A DNA stretch of 64,000 nt from Croceibacterium_B sp963811255 (lineage in GTDB: Bacteria; Pseudomonadota; Alphaproteobacteria; Sphingomonadales; Sphingomonadaceae): the NCBI GenBank assembly GCA_963811255.1, contig CAWEQI010000004.1, forward strand, positions 62,001-126,000, written 5' to 3'. This document shows positions 32,677 through 41,734 of the stretch, in pieces (the stretch's first letter is position 1; each line of letters starts with the position of its first letter). A model generated the notes under the pieces. It did not search any database. It saw only the letters and a list, made by a program, of their open reading frames with translations, and had not been told where the DNA came from. Both the position numbers and the translations under genes were made by a program.

Positions 32677-33204
32677 ATGCGCACGTTCATTGCCGCCGCG
32701 CTGCTGATGGCCGGCAGCGCCCTTCATGCCCAGGAGACCCAGCCCCCGATGACCGCCACGCCGCCGCACGTCGCCACCGACCAGCAGGCGCTGCTCGCCA
32801 GCCCCGACCCGAAGCTCGCCGCCAACAAGAGGCTGGTCTACGACATGTATCGCATCGTCCTGCAGGCCGGCATCTGGGAGCGCGCCGGCGAGTTCATCCG
32901 TGACGACTACGTCCAGCACAATCCCAATGCCGGACAGGGCCTGAAGGGCGTGCAAGACTACATCCGCAAGACCCGCCCCGAGCGGCCGATCAAAGACACG
33001 CTCGAGCTGCCGCTGATCGATCTGATCGCCGAGGGCGACCGGGTGATGACCGCCTTCGTCCGCCCGGAGAAGGATGCGGCGGGCGAGACCTATTACTCGA
33101 CGTGGTTCGACCTCTACCGCATCCAGGACGGCAAGATCGCCGAGCACTGGGACCCGATGCTCAAGAGCGACAAGCCGGTCGATCCGAACGACAAGAAGCT
33201 CTAG
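32677..33204 (+). CDS. Secreted SnoaL-like polyketide-cyclase-family protein
   Basis: A 175-residue protein with a signal peptide (MRTFIAAALLMAGSALHA, cleavage near AQE) and an NTF2-like domain: KRLVYDMYRIVLQAG, FIRDDYVQHNPNAGQGLKGVQDYI, then YRIQDGKIAEHWD. This is the SnoaL type with QHN and EHWD motifs, directed to the periplasm. ATG 32677 has CGGGAG upstream. It diverges from the TonB receptor and overlaps the convergent RlpA-like gene by four bases. Confidence 0.87.
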   Translation: MRTFIAAALLMAGSALHAQETQPPMTATPPHVATDQQALLASPDPKLAANKRLVYDMYRIVLQAGIWERAGEFIRDDYVQHNPNAGQGLKGVQDYIRKTRPERPIKDTLELPLIDLIAEGDRVMTAFVRPEKDAAGETYYSTWFDLYRIQDGKIAEHWDPMLKSDKPVDPNDKKL

Positions 33205-33770
33205 TCACCCGCCGCCAGCCGTTCCCACAGCCGGCGCAATTCGCTTCCCGAAACCGGGCTGAGCGAGCGCGCAGGTTTGCCTGCGCGCAGGCGTTCGCGG
33301 TCCTTCTCGGATGGCTGAACCACGCGAACCCGCACCGGGGCCACGCCCTGGCGCAGGATGCCGAGTTCCTCAGCCGCGCCGCGCGAGAGGTCGATGATCC
33401 GCCCGCCGCCCGAGAACGGCCCGCGATCGTTGACCCGGACGAGGATTCGCTTGCCGCTATCGAGCGCGGTGACCTCGACATAGCTGGGCAGCGGCAGGGT
33501 GGCGTTGGCGGCAGTGATCCACTCGGCCTGATAGCGTTCGCCGTTGGCGGTGCGGATGCCCAATTCGGCGCCGTACCAGGTGGCGTAACCGACCCGGTCG
33601 TAGCCCGGATCGGCGCGCGGCACGTAAGTCACACCGCGCACCGTGTACGGCGGGCCGATCCGCACCGGCACGTCGGACACCGGCCGGAAATGCTCGCCCG
33701 CGCCGCACCCCGAGAGGGCAAGCAGCGCCGCCGTGGAAATGAGAACCCGGACCGACCGCCCACTTCGCAT
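33201..33770 (-). CDS. RlpA-like lipoprotein (septal lytic transglycosylase family)
   Basis: A 189-residue lipoprotein. The signal ends in lipobox LALSGC (Cys near residue 22). A double-psi beta-barrel domain follows with YATWYGAELGIRTANGERY and VRVNDRGPF-GGRIIDLSRGAA, the two signatures of RlpA. RlpA proteins sit in the outer membrane and cleave denuded glycan strands at the septum. There is no C-terminal SPOR domain, so this is a short member. ATG 33770 is the start. Confidence 0.9.
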   Translation of the reverse strand: MRSGRSVRVLISTAALLALSGCGAGEHFRPVSDVPVRIGPPYTVRGVTYVPRADPGYDRVGYATWYGAELGIRTANGERYQAEWITAANATLPLPSYVEVTALDSGKRILVRVNDRGPFSGGGRIIDLSRGAAEELGILRQGVAPVRVRVVQPSEKDRERLRAGKPARSLSPVSGSELRRLWERLAAGD

Positions 33771-33839
33771 CGAGCGATTCTAGGTCCGGCTGCGGAAGGC
33801 GGGAATCCCGCGGAGCCGGCTTTTCCCGCCTAATGCCGC

Positions 33840-35313
33840 TCAAACGTGCGCCGGCGCCGCATCGAGCAGAATGGTCTTGGTCTCGACGTAAGGCCATAGC
33901 CCTTCCTCGCCGCCTTCGCGGCCGATGCCCGATTGCTTGAAGCCGCCGAAGGGCATGCCGAATTCCATCCGCATGCCGTTCTGGCCGACCACGCCGGTGC
34001 GCACCTTGCGGGCGACGTCGTAGGCGGCCTGGGCGTCGCCGGTCATCACCGCGCCGTTGAGGCCGTAGTTCGAACTCGTTGGCGATGCGGATGGCATCTT
34101 CCTCGTCCTCCGCCGGGATCAGGCACAGCACCGGCCCGAAGATCTCCTCCTGGGCGATGCGGCTCTGGTTGTCGACGTTGGCGAACAGCGTCGGCTCGAT
34201 GAAATAGCCCTTGTTGAGATGCGCCGGGCGGCCGCCGCCGGTGACCAGGTCGGCGCCCGACTTCTTGCCTTCCTCGATGTACATCTCGACCCGGTCGAGC
34301 TGGCGCTTCATCGCCAGCGGGCCGAGCTGGGTCTCCGGATCGGCCGGGTCGCCGATCTTGACGCCCTTCATCACCTTGGCGATCGCCTCGGCCAGCTCGT
34401 CGTGGCGGTCCTTGGTGACGATTGCCCGGCTGAGCATCGCGCAGATCTGGCCCGACAGCATGGTGATCGTGTTACCGAGGATGTTGGCCGCGTCCTCGAT
34501 GGGAAAATCGTCGCGCACGATCGCCGCACTCTTGCCGCCGAGCTCGAAGGTAGCGCGGGTCATCTTGGCGCCGCAGACGCTGGCGATGTGCATCCCGGCC
34601 GCCGAGGATCCGGTGAAGCTGACCTTGTCGATGTCATGCGAATGGATCAGGTGATCGGACGCCTCGCGGTCGGCGGGGACGAGGTTGATCACCCCCTCCG
34701 GCACGCCCGCCTCCTCGGCCGCCTCGGCGATGATGTAGGCCTCGAGCGGAGTCTCGGGCGAAGGCTTCATCACCATCGTGTTGCCGGCGATCAGCGAATA
34801 GGCGACCTTGTTGAGCATGATGCCGAACGGCGCGTTCCACGGGGCGATGCCGACGACGACGCCGACCGGCTCACGCACGATCACCGCGGTGTCGACCATC
34901 TGGCCCTTCTTCTGCTCGGTCCACGGGAAGCCTTCGCCGAGCGCGGCGATCCCGCGCATCCCCATCACCGAACCCATCTGCATCCCGACCGAGTTCTTCT
35001 CGAGCCCGCCGATCTGCGCGCACCACGCCTTGGCGATCTCGGGCACGCGGCGCTCGAGGATTTCGGCCATCCTCATCAGCACGGCACCGCGCTTGGCCGG
35101 CGGGGTGGTCGGCCACGGGCCGCGATCGAACGCCTCGCGCGCCGCGGCGACCGCACGGTCCATGTCATCGTCGCCGGCAGCGGCGACGCGGGCGATCACG
35201 TCCTCGCTCACCGGATTGACCACCTCGATCTGCTCGCCGGACAGTGCGGCGACCCATTCGCCGCCGATGAACAGCTTGTCGGGATTGCGGATGAAAACGC
35301 CTTCGGGGGTCAT
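33840..35313 (-). pseudogene. Aldehyde dehydrogenase with a +1 frameshift
   Basis: An ALDH gene with all family motifs: GIAPWNAPFGIML, FTGSSAAGMHIAS, ELGGKSAAI (catalytic Glu) and SGQICAMLSRAIV (catalytic Cys). After AIRIANE the frame breaks. The ending (NYGLNGAVMTGDAQAAYDV to DAAPAHV) continues in the next frame. Removing one of the two A bases at 34073-34074 (plus strand) restores the reading AIRIANESNYGLNG. About 85 C-terminal residues are lost otherwise, including the oligomerisation arm. The cause is a mutation or a sequencing error. ATG 35313 has AGGAG upstream. It lies 49 bases before the stop of the PQQ dehydrogenase gene. Confidence 0.85.
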
Positions 35314-35362
35314 GGAAAATCTCCTCTCGCTCACACGGTCAACACACGGTGGGGCCGTTGGT

Positions 35363-37714
35363 TCAGTAACTACTCAAAATCGTCAGGCTGTGCGAATCGA
35401 GCGGCTTGCCGGCCTTTTGCAGGGCCGTTTCCTTGTCGTGCAACGGGCCTTGCAGGCTGATCAGATAGGCGTGGATCGCCTTGACGTCGTCGGCGCTCAA
35501 CCGGTCTTCCCAGTGCGGCATGCCCTGCGGCGTCAGCGTCCCTTGGAGCACAATCTTGTCGAACTGGTCGTGGACCGGCTGCGTCATCCGGCGCAAGTCG
35601 GGCGCGCCCGAGCGCGGCTGGTTCGAATGGCAGATCGAGCAGTTGCTCGTGAACAGCATCTGCCCCTGGGCGATGATAGCCGGGGTGACGCCGGGCAGCT
35701 GCGGCGGCGGGGGCGGCGCAGGCTGCAGCGGCGGCAGCGGCGGCGGCACAGGTACCGGGCCGCCGCCAAGCTTGAACACCAGCAGGCGGTTTTCGTTGCC
35801 GCGCTGGTAAGCGGCCGAATAAGCCGGAGTGAAGCCCCACCCGCCGCCGCCCCAGCCGGTCTGCACGGCGATGTACTGCACGCCGTTGACCTTGTAGGTC
35901 ATCGGCGCGGCCATGATCGAACTGCCGGTATCAACCTGCCACAGCGCCTTGCCGGTGTCGGCGTCGCGCGCGAAGAATTTCCCGCCGACGTCGCCGTGGA
36001 ACACGAGGCCGCTGGCGGTGGCGAGCGTGCCGAAGCGGTCCTGCCAGCCGGCCGATGGCACCGACCACTTGGTCTTGCCGGTCAGCGGATCGATCGCCCT
36101 GAGTTCGCTCTTGAACGGCTGCTTCTTGACCCACTGCCATTGCGGAGTCTTTTCCATCGCCTCGCGCACCGGCGGCGGCAGGCCGGGCGCGGCCGCCTGC
36201 AGGTCGGGACTGAAGATGATCGCCGCGCCGGCGTTGAGGAACCCTGGCTGGCGCTTGATCTGGTTGGGCGGCGTGGTGATGAACTCCAGGTTGCCCATGT
36301 CGAGCACGTGCGCGAAGTAGGTCCGGCGCTTGGGGTCGTAAGCCGCCGGATACCAGTTGCGCGCGCCGGGGCTGGCCGGGAAGACGATCTTCGCGCCGTT
36401 GGTGTAGTCGCTGCCCTCGGGCGTCAGGTGCGGCTTGCCCGTCTTGAGGTCCCACCCGTCGGCCCAGCTGGTGCGCACGAGGGCATTGGCGGTGAGCGGC
36501 TTGCCGGTCTCGCGGTCGACCACGAACATGAAGCCGTTCTTCGGCGCGTGCAGCAGCACCGGGCGCATTTTGCCGTTCACCGTCAGGTCGGTCAGCACCA
36601 TCGGCTGGACGGCGTCGTAATCCGACTGGTCCTTGGGCGTTTCCTGGAAGTACCACTTGAGCTTGCCGGTCTTGCGGTCGAGCGCCACCAGGCACTCGAG
36701 GTAGAGGTTGTCGCCGTCGCCGGGCGAGCGGGCCGCCTGCGGATAAGGGGTGCCGTTGCCGACGCCGACGATCACCTGGTCGAACTGCGGATCGTAGACG
36801 ATCGCGTCCCACGCGGTGCCGCCCCCGCCGATGTCCCACGCCGAATTGGGGCTCCAGGTCTTGAGCGCGGCGTCGAGCGCCTTGCTCTCTTGCGGACCGC
36901 TCTTGGGATCGTGCGGCACGGTCCAGAAGCGCCACACCTGCCCGCCGTCGTCGACCGAATAGGCGGTGACATAGCCGCGAGTATCGTCTTCCGCCCCGGC
37001 GTTGCCGATGATGACGAGATTGCCGGCGAGCGTCGGTGCGCCGGTGCTGGTGTAGCCGCGGGTGTGGTCGGCGATGGTGTCGGTCTGCCAGATGATATGC
37101 CCGGTCTTGGCGTCGAGCGCGTAAAGCATGCCGTCGAGCGCGGCGGCGTAGACCTTGCCGTCCGCTACCTGCACGCCGCGGTTTGCCTGATCGCAGCAGG
37201 CGGCGCGGTTGACTTGGCCGTCGACCTGAGGAGTGAAAGTCCACAGCGGCTTGCCGCTCGCCGCGTCGAGCGCATAGACCCGCCCGAGGTTGCCGCTGGT
37301 GTACATGACGCCGTCGATCACCACCGGCGTCGCTTCCTGAACGCGGTCGGTGCCGAGATCGTATTGCCAGGCGAGGCCGAGTTGGCCGACGTTCTTGGCG
37401 TCGATGTCCGTCAGCCGCGAATAGTGGCTCCCCGCCCAGTCGCCGCCCGGGCTGGTCCAGTTGTCGCCCGCGCCGTAGGTCTGCGGCGCGGTCGAGGTCT
37501 TCTCCGGCACGGCGGAATGGCACGAGGCGAGCGCCAGCAGCGCGACCCCGATGATCGCGACCTTGAAGCCCTCCCCCTCGAGGGGGAGGGTTGGGTGGGG
37601 TTGCCCTCCCGGTAGCTGGGACGCGCGGCCTTCGGCCGCGCTCCCCCACCCCCATCCCCTCCCCGCCGGGGAGGGGGGAATGAAGCGGTGGAGGAGAGAA
37701 ATGAGTCCGCTCAT
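35363..37714 (-). CDS. PQQ-dependent quinohemoprotein alcohol dehydrogenase
   Basis: A 783-residue periplasmic dehydrogenase. An eight-bladed PQQ propeller has the vicinal cysteines RAACCDQANRG, tryptophan-docking repeats and GNGTPYPQAARSPGDGDNLY. A proline-rich linker (about 650-670) leads to a cytochrome c domain with CSICHSNQ. It oxidises alcohols and passes electrons to the respiratory chain. The lipoprotein signal (KVAIIGVALLALASC) begins only at residue 51, because the first 50 codons are made of a REP-like repeat. No ATG, GTG or TTG exists between the repeat and the signal. ATG 37714 overlaps the stop of the NmrA gene (ATGA), which supports it. Confidence 0.92.
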   Translation of the reverse strand: MSGLISLLHRFIPPSPAGRGWGWGSAAEGRASQLPGGQPHPTLPLEGEGFKVAIIGVALLALASCHSAVPEKTSTAPQTYGAGDNWTSPGGDWAGSHYSRLTDIDAKNVGQLGLAWQYDLGTDRVQEATPVVIDGVMYTSGNLGRVYALDAASGKPLWTFTPQVDGQVNRAACCDQANRGVQVADGKVYAAALDGMLYALDAKTGHIIWQTDTIADHTRGYTSTGAPTLAGNLVIIGNAGAEDDTRGYVTAYSVDDGGQVWRFWTVPHDPKSGPQESKALDAALKTWSPNSAWDIGGGGTAWDAIVYDPQFDQVIVGVGNGTPYPQAARSPGDGDNLYLECLVALDRKTGKLKWYFQETPKDQSDYDAVQPMVLTDLTVNGKMRPVLLHAPKNGFMFVVDRETGKPLTANALVRTSWADGWDLKTGKPHLTPEGSDYTNGAKIVFPASPGARNWYPAAYDPKRRTYFAHVLDMGNLEFITTPPNQIKRQPGFLNAGAAIIFSPDLQAAAPGLPPPVREAMEKTPQWQWVKKQPFKSELRAIDPLTGKTKWSVPSAGWQDRFGTLATASGLVFHGDVGGKFFARDADTGKALWQVDTGSSIMAAPMTYKVNGVQYIAVQTGWGGGGWGFTPAYSAAYQRGNENRLLVFKLGGGPVPVPPPLPPLQPAPPPPPQLPGVTPAIIAQGQMLFTSNCSICHSNQPRSGAPDLRRMTQPVHDQFDKIVLQGTLTPQGMPHWEDRLSADDVKAIHAYLISLQGPLHDKETALQKAGKPLDSHSLTILSSY
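37569..37677. repeat. Composite REP-like element inside the 5' end of the PQQ dehydrogenase gene
   Basis: Three palindromes in 109 bases: CCCTCCCCCTC/GAGGGGGAGGG (37569-37590), CGCGGCC-TTC-GGCCGCG (37624-37640) and CCCCTCCCC-GCC-GGGGAGGGG (37657-37677). The element has no stop codon in the gene frame, so it is read through as codons 13-49 or so. Confidence 0.8.
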
Positions 37715-38625
37715 TGCGGCCACAGGTGCCGATACTGTTCGAGCACCGAGCGCAGCGTGCGCGGCGGGCGGCCGGTCACGCGCTCGACGTCGTGGGATTC
37801 GACGTCCATGAACCCCTCGCGGATCGACTGGCCGAAGGTGACCATGCCCTCGCTGGCCCAGGGAATCGGCCCGTCGGGCACCACATCGGAGGCCTTGCGG
37901 GGTACGCCGAGCGAATCGAAGTAGGCGTACATGCCCTCGTCATCGACGGGTTCGATCTCGATCGGCTTGCCGGCCATTTGCGACACCAGAGCCATCGCGT
38001 CGGGCAGCGTCCACATCTCCGGCCCGGTCACGTCGTAGGCTGTGTTGGCGTGCCCGTCCTGCGTCAGCACGCCGACGGCGATCGCCACGCAATCGTCGCG
38101 GCTGACGATCGGAACCCGGCCCTGCCCGGCGTTCTCCGGCTTGTGCCCCGCCTGCAGCGCGGGGATCGCCATGGCCGTGGCCACCGCCTCGGCATAGAGG
38201 CTGTCGCGCAAGTGGGTCCAGGCGAGGCCCGACGCCTCGATCATCTTTTCGGTGGCGATGTGGTCGAAGCCTTCGACCGAGGGATTGCCCGGCGTCCTCA
38301 CCCCCAGCAGCGAGGTGTAGACGATGTGCCTGACGCCCGCCGCCTTGGCCGCCTCGACCGCGGCGGTGTGCTGCTCGACGCGGCTGCCGACGCGCACGGT
38401 CGAGATCAGCAGCATCTTCTCGCCGCCTTCCATCGCCGGGCCGAGCGAGGCGGGATCGTCGAAATCGGCCTTTCGCACATTCGCCCCGGCCTCGGCGAAT
38501 TCGCCGAGCTTGTCGGGGGTGCGGCTGAACACGATCAGGTCTTCGGGCGGGACGAGCCCCAGCAGCGAGCGCGCGGCCGCCATGCCGAATTGACCGGATG
38601 CGCCGGTGACGATGATCTTGCCCAA
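37711..38625 (-). CDS. NmrA-like NAD(P)-binding protein
   Basis: A 304-residue extended/atypical SDR of the NmrA group. The cofactor motif is VTGASGQFGMAAARSL at the N-terminus. VRHIVYTSLLG (near residue 105) and a C-terminal substrate domain (EMWTLPDAMALVSQMAGKPI) follow. Members act as redox sensors or as quinone or aryl reductases. TTG 38625 is preferred over the in-frame TTG 38652 because AGAGAGGGA is placed correctly for it. It diverges from the SnoaL-like gene, with the palindrome at 38656-38667 exactly midway. The stop overlaps the PQQ dehydrogenase start. Confidence 0.87.
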   Translation of the reverse strand: MGKIIVTGASGQFGMAAARSLLGLVPPEDLIVFSRTPDKLGEFAEAGANVRKADFDDPASLGPAMEGGEKMLLISTVRVGSRVEQHTAAVEAAKAAGVRHIVYTSLLGVRTPGNPSVEGFDHIATEKMIEASGLAWTHLRDSLYAEAVATAMAIPALQAGHKPENAGQGRVPIVSRDDCVAIAVGVLTQDGHANTAYDVTGPEMWTLPDAMALVSQMAGKPIEIEPVDDEGMYAYFDSLGVPRKASDVVPDGPIPWASEGMVTFGQSIREGFMDVESHDVERVTGRPPRTLRSVLEQYRHLWPQ

Positions 38626-38655
38626 GGGAATCCCTCTCTGTCTTGGCGGCAATCA

Positions 38656-38667
38656 TAACGAGTGTTA
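38656..38667. promoter_or_regulatory. Palindromic operator TAAC-N4-GTTA, copy 1
   Basis: TAACGAGTGTTA sits exactly 31 bases from each of two divergent starts (38625 minus, 38698 plus). The same TAAC-N4-GTTA form occurs at 44157, 47301 and 57558, always between divergent catabolic genes. It is a likely dimeric regulator site that controls both directions. Confidence 0.72.
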
Positions 38668-38697
38668 CGGTTGTGGCAACAATCCGGGAGAGTGATT

Positions 38698-39195
38698 TTG
38701 AGCCAGCTGACCGTCGACGACCGCCTCGCCCTGCAGGACCTGATCGCCGCCTATTCGTGGGCGCTCGACACCGGCGACGCCGACGCGCTGGTCGCCTGCT
38801 TTACCGAAGACTGCGTGATGAGCGAGGAAGTGTTCGAAGATCCCGACGTGTGGGAGGGGCACGAGGGGATCCGCGGCCTGATGAAGCACTATGCCAATGC
38901 GCCGGGCTTCCCCGGCCGCCAGCACCACGTCACGCAGGTGCAGTACCGCCCGCAGCCCGATGGCTCGGTCAAGATGCGCGGCTTCGCCTTTGTCACCGAA
39001 TGCGAGGGCGAACCGCCCTATGTGCTGCGCTTCACCGGGTACTACGACGACCACGCCGTGAAGGGCGCCGACGGCCAGTGGCGCTTCAAGCGCCGCACCG
39101 TGCGGCTGTGGGACGGCGAGGTACTCAAGAACTTTCCCGGCCGCGGGCAATGGGTGCCGAGGAAACGGCCGCCATCGCTGGTGATCAAACGCTGA
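38698..39195 (+). CDS. SnoaL-like / NTF2-fold protein
   Basis: A 165-residue NTF2-like protein closely related to the one at 1403-1918. It shares YSWALDTGDADALVACF, a WEGHEGIRG helix and GRQHHVTQV, and ends with a WRFKRRTVRLWDG strand. TTG 38698 has CGGGAGAG upstream; a GTG at 38692 in frame is the alternative. It diverges from the NmrA-like gene over a palindromic operator and precedes the feruloyl esterase, from which it is separated by two REP-like palindromes. The reaction is unknown. Confidence 0.87.
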   Translation: MSQLTVDDRLALQDLIAAYSWALDTGDADALVACFTEDCVMSEEVFEDPDVWEGHEGIRGLMKHYANAPGFPGRQHHVTQVQYRPQPDGSVKMRGFAFVTECEGEPPYVLRFTGYYDDHAVKGADGQWRFKRRTVRLWDGEVLKNFPGRGQWVPRKRPPSLVIKR

Positions 39196-39209
39196 CCCTC
39201 CCCGAACCT

Positions 39210-39266
39210 CTCCCGCAAGCGGGAGGGGGACCGGCGGATGATCTCCCCTCCCGCTTGCGGGAGGGG
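39210..39266. repeat. Two REP-like palindromes
   Basis: CTCCCGCAAGCGGGAG at 39210-39225 and a 22-base palindrome with arms CCCCTCCCGC/GCGGGAGGGG at 39245-39266. They belong to the same repeat family as 21980-22043 and fill the gap between the SnoaL-like gene and the esterase gene. Confidence 0.8.
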
Positions 39267-39312
39267 TCGGGGGAGGGCAAAAGAGCGGCCAAAGATGGGG
39301 GAGAATCCCAAA

Positions 39313-40902
39313 ATGACCGCCAAGACCATCCTCGCGCTCGGCGCCGCCACGGCCGCGCTGGCCTTCGCCTCGCCCGCCGCGGCGAAAAACTGCGCCAGCC
39401 TCGCCGGGCTCCAGCTCGACGGCAAGGTCACCTCGGCCGCGCTGGTCCCGGCGGGCCAGTTCACCGAGCCGCGCGGCCCCGGCCTGCCGCCCGGCGTCGG
39501 CGGCGCCGATTACAAGGGCCTGCCCGAATTCTGCCGGGTGCAGGCGACGCTCACCCCGACCAGGGATTCCGACATCAAGGTCGAAGTCTGGCTCCCGGCC
39601 AGCGGCTGGAACGGCAAGTTCGTCGCCGTCGGCAACGGCGTCTGGGCCGGCCAGCTCAGCTACTCTGCGATGGCCGATCCGCTCAAGCGCGGCTACGCGG
39701 TCGCCACCACCAACACCGGGCACAGCGGCAGCGGGATGGAGGCCAAATTTGCCGTCGGGCATCCCGAGAAGCTGATCGACTTCGGCTATCGCGCGGTTCA
39801 CGAAATGGTCGTCACCGGCAAGGCGGTGATCTCGGCGTATTACGACAAGGCGGCGGCGAAATCGTACTGGGATTCGTGCTCGACCGGCGGCCGCCAGGGG
39901 CTGATGGAAGCCTATCGCTACCCGGCCGATTTCAACGCGATCAGCGCCAAGGCCCCGGCCAACCCGATGACCGGGCTGATGGTCCAGTCGATGTGGGCCG
40001 GCTGGGCGCCCAAGCACGCGCCCAACGCCGCGCTCGATCGGCAAACGATGGCCATGGTCCATGCCGCGGTGATCAAGGAGTGCGACGCGAAGGACGGACT
40101 CGCCGACGGGCTGATCGAAGACCCGCACAAGTGCGGCTTCGATCCCGCCACGCTGATGTGCAAGCCGGGCCAGACCAGTGGGTGCCTAAACCCCGACCAG
40201 GTCGAGGCGCTGCACATGATCTACGGCGGGGTGCGCGACAGGAACGGCCATGTGATCATGCCCGGCTGGCCGGTCGGCAGCGAGGTGCAGCTCGCCCTGC
40301 TGCTCGGCGGCAACGAGCCGTTTCCGGTGGCGACCAACTATTTCCGCGAGCTGGTCTATGGCGGCCAGCCGAACTGGGACTGGAAGGTTTCCGACTACGG
40401 CCAGGAGCTGGCCGACGCGCGCGCCTATGGTGCCAAGATCCTCGACGTGCCGCCCGATGGGCTCGAACCGTTCTTCGCCCGCGGCGGCAAGCTGCTGATG
40501 AGCCACGGCTGGACCGACGGGCTGATCCCGGCAAACAACTCGGTGATGTTCTACACCAACATGCTCAAGGCCATCCCCGCCTCGCAGGCGCGCGGCCAGG
40601 CGCGGCTGTTCATGGTGCCGGGCATGGACCACTGCGGCGGCGGCGAAGGCGCTTCGACCTATGACACGCTCGGCACGATCGACGCCTGGGCGACCACAGG
40701 TCGTGCTCCGGAGCGCATTATCGCCACCCGCGAACCCTCGCCCAATCCGAACGCGCCCAAGCTGCCGCCGATCAGCCGCCCGCTGTGCCCCTATCCCCTG
40801 ATCGCCCGCTACGATGGGAAGGGCGATCCGGCCAAGGCGGACAGCTTTACGTGCGGGAATGCTCCAGCTGGAAGCGCCGGTTACTCCGGAGAGCGCGGCT
40901 AA
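39313..40902 (+). CDS. Tannase / feruloyl esterase family protein
   Basis: A 529-residue secreted esterase. A signal peptide (MTAKTILALGAATAALAFA, cleavage near AAA-KN) precedes the domain. The nucleophile lies in SCSTGGRQG (near residue 200). The acid is probably the Asp of HGWTDGLIP, and the base the His of GMDHCGGG, whose neighbouring Cys pairs with the Cys before the serine in this family (CS-D-HC motif). It hydrolyses esters of hydroxycinnamic or gallic acids, releasing monomers such as ferulate. ATG 39313 is preferred to 39295 because GGGGAGAA then lies at the right distance and the signal peptide begins there. Confidence 0.92.
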   Translation: MTAKTILALGAATAALAFASPAAAKNCASLAGLQLDGKVTSAALVPAGQFTEPRGPGLPPGVGGADYKGLPEFCRVQATLTPTRDSDIKVEVWLPASGWNGKFVAVGNGVWAGQLSYSAMADPLKRGYAVATTNTGHSGSGMEAKFAVGHPEKLIDFGYRAVHEMVVTGKAVISAYYDKAAAKSYWDSCSTGGRQGLMEAYRYPADFNAISAKAPANPMTGLMVQSMWAGWAPKHAPNAALDRQTMAMVHAAVIKECDAKDGLADGLIEDPHKCGFDPATLMCKPGQTSGCLNPDQVEALHMIYGGVRDRNGHVIMPGWPVGSEVQLALLLGGNEPFPVATNYFRELVYGGQPNWDWKVSDYGQELADARAYGAKILDVPPDGLEPFFARGGKLLMSHGWTDGLIPANNSVMFYTNMLKAIPASQARGQARLFMVPGMDHCGGGEGASTYDTLGTIDAWATTGRAPERIIATREPSPNPNAPKLPPISRPLCPYPLIARYDGKGDPAKADSFTCGNAPAGSAGYSGERG

Positions 40903-40910
40903 GGTCCGCG

Positions 40911-41321
40911 TCAGGCCCTCGGCGCCAGCGCCCACGCGAGCGCGTGGTCGCCGTCGAGCGGGCGGCCGGCGGCGATCATGTCATTCAGGCCTTGCCCGTC
41001 CCAGGCGACCGGGACGTAGCCCGCCTCGCGCGCGACATCCTCGATCAGGACCTTGTCGGATTGGCGGCTGATGCCGGCGACCAGCCACGGGCGGCCTTCG
41101 AGTGCCTGGCGCGTAAAGCGCACCGGATCGCCGCTTATCGCCAGAACCGTGTGGCCCTGCGCCTTGCCCGCGAGCGCCAGGCGCCGCCCGGCGTCGAGCG
41201 CCGGATCGTGCAGCATGAGCACCTTGCCGTTGCCGCCGTTGCGGCGCCACTTGGGGAGGCCGGTGAGCAGGGGCGCGGCCACAGCACCCATCAGCGTATC
41301 CCGCCGGCTGGCGCGGATCAT
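40911..41321 (-). CDS. Hypothetical protein with a twin-arginine-like leader, last gene of the flavocytochrome operon
   Basis: A 136-residue protein beginning MIRASRRDTLMGAVAAPLLTG, which resembles a Tat signal (SRRDTLMG followed by a hydrophobic stretch). The remainder has alternating beta and alpha segments (GKVLMLHDPALDAGRR, GHTVLAISGDPVRF, WLVAGISRQSDKVLIEDVA), like a small Rossmann-type domain without a clear cofactor motif. Its ATG overlaps the cytochrome c stop by four bases. It may help mature or anchor the flavocytochrome. I do not recognise the family. Confidence 0.72.
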   Translation of the reverse strand: MIRASRRDTLMGAVAAPLLTGLPKWRRNGGNGKVLMLHDPALDAGRRLALAGKAQGHTVLAISGDPVRFTRQALEGRPWLVAGISRQSDKVLIEDVAREAGYVPVAWDGQGLNDMIAAGRPLDGDHALAWALAPRA

Positions 41322-41734
41322 TTCGGGCCTCCCACCGCCGCGGGATGCGGCCCGGCGGCGAGGTAATCGGCGATCTGCTTCAACTCGGCGTCGCTCACCT
41401 CGCCCGGCGGGATCGGCGGCATGTTGCCGAGGCCCCGGCGGGCGAACGTGGTCACGTACTGCGCGGTGAGGTTGTCGCGCAGCTCGAGGTTGGGCTGGTC
41501 TAGCCGGCGGGCGAGCAGGCCGTAGCCCATCCCGTTGGGCCCGTGGCACATCGCGCAATGCTCCACATATAGCTTCTCGCCCCCGGTGGCGTTCGGCCGG
41601 TCGACCAGGGTGATCGGCTTGGGCATCGGCGGCGGGCCTTTCGACGGCGGCGGCTTGTCCTGCGCCATGGCCATTGCCCCGGCGGCGAAGGCCAGCGTGG
41701 TGACGATGGCGAAGGGGGCGCGGAGCGCGCTCAT
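41318..41734 (-). CDS. Periplasmic c-type cytochrome, electron acceptor of the adjacent flavoprotein
   Basis: A 138-residue secreted cytochrome. A signal peptide (MSALRAPFAIVTTLAFAAG, cleavage near AMA-QD) is followed by CAMCHGPNGMGYG with the haem-binding CxxCH, and a Met ligand is probably in GNMPPIPPGE. It is coupled by ATGA overlap to the FAD oxidase upstream and to the Tat-leader protein downstream. By analogy with 4-cresol dehydrogenase (PchC) and eugenol hydroxylase, it accepts electrons from the flavoprotein. Confidence 0.9.
   Translation of the reverse strand: MSALRAPFAIVTTLAFAAGAMAMAQDKPPPSKGPPPMPKPITLVDRPNATGGEKLYVEHCAMCHGPNGMGYGLLARRLDQPNLELRDNLTAQYVTTFARRGLGNMPPIPPGEVSDAELKQIADYLAAGPHPAAVGGPK

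Noticed and set aside
35363..37723. GTG 37723 as start of the PQQ dehydrogenase
   Set aside because: No ribosome site; the ATG at 37714 forms an ATGA overlap with the upstream gene and is more likely.
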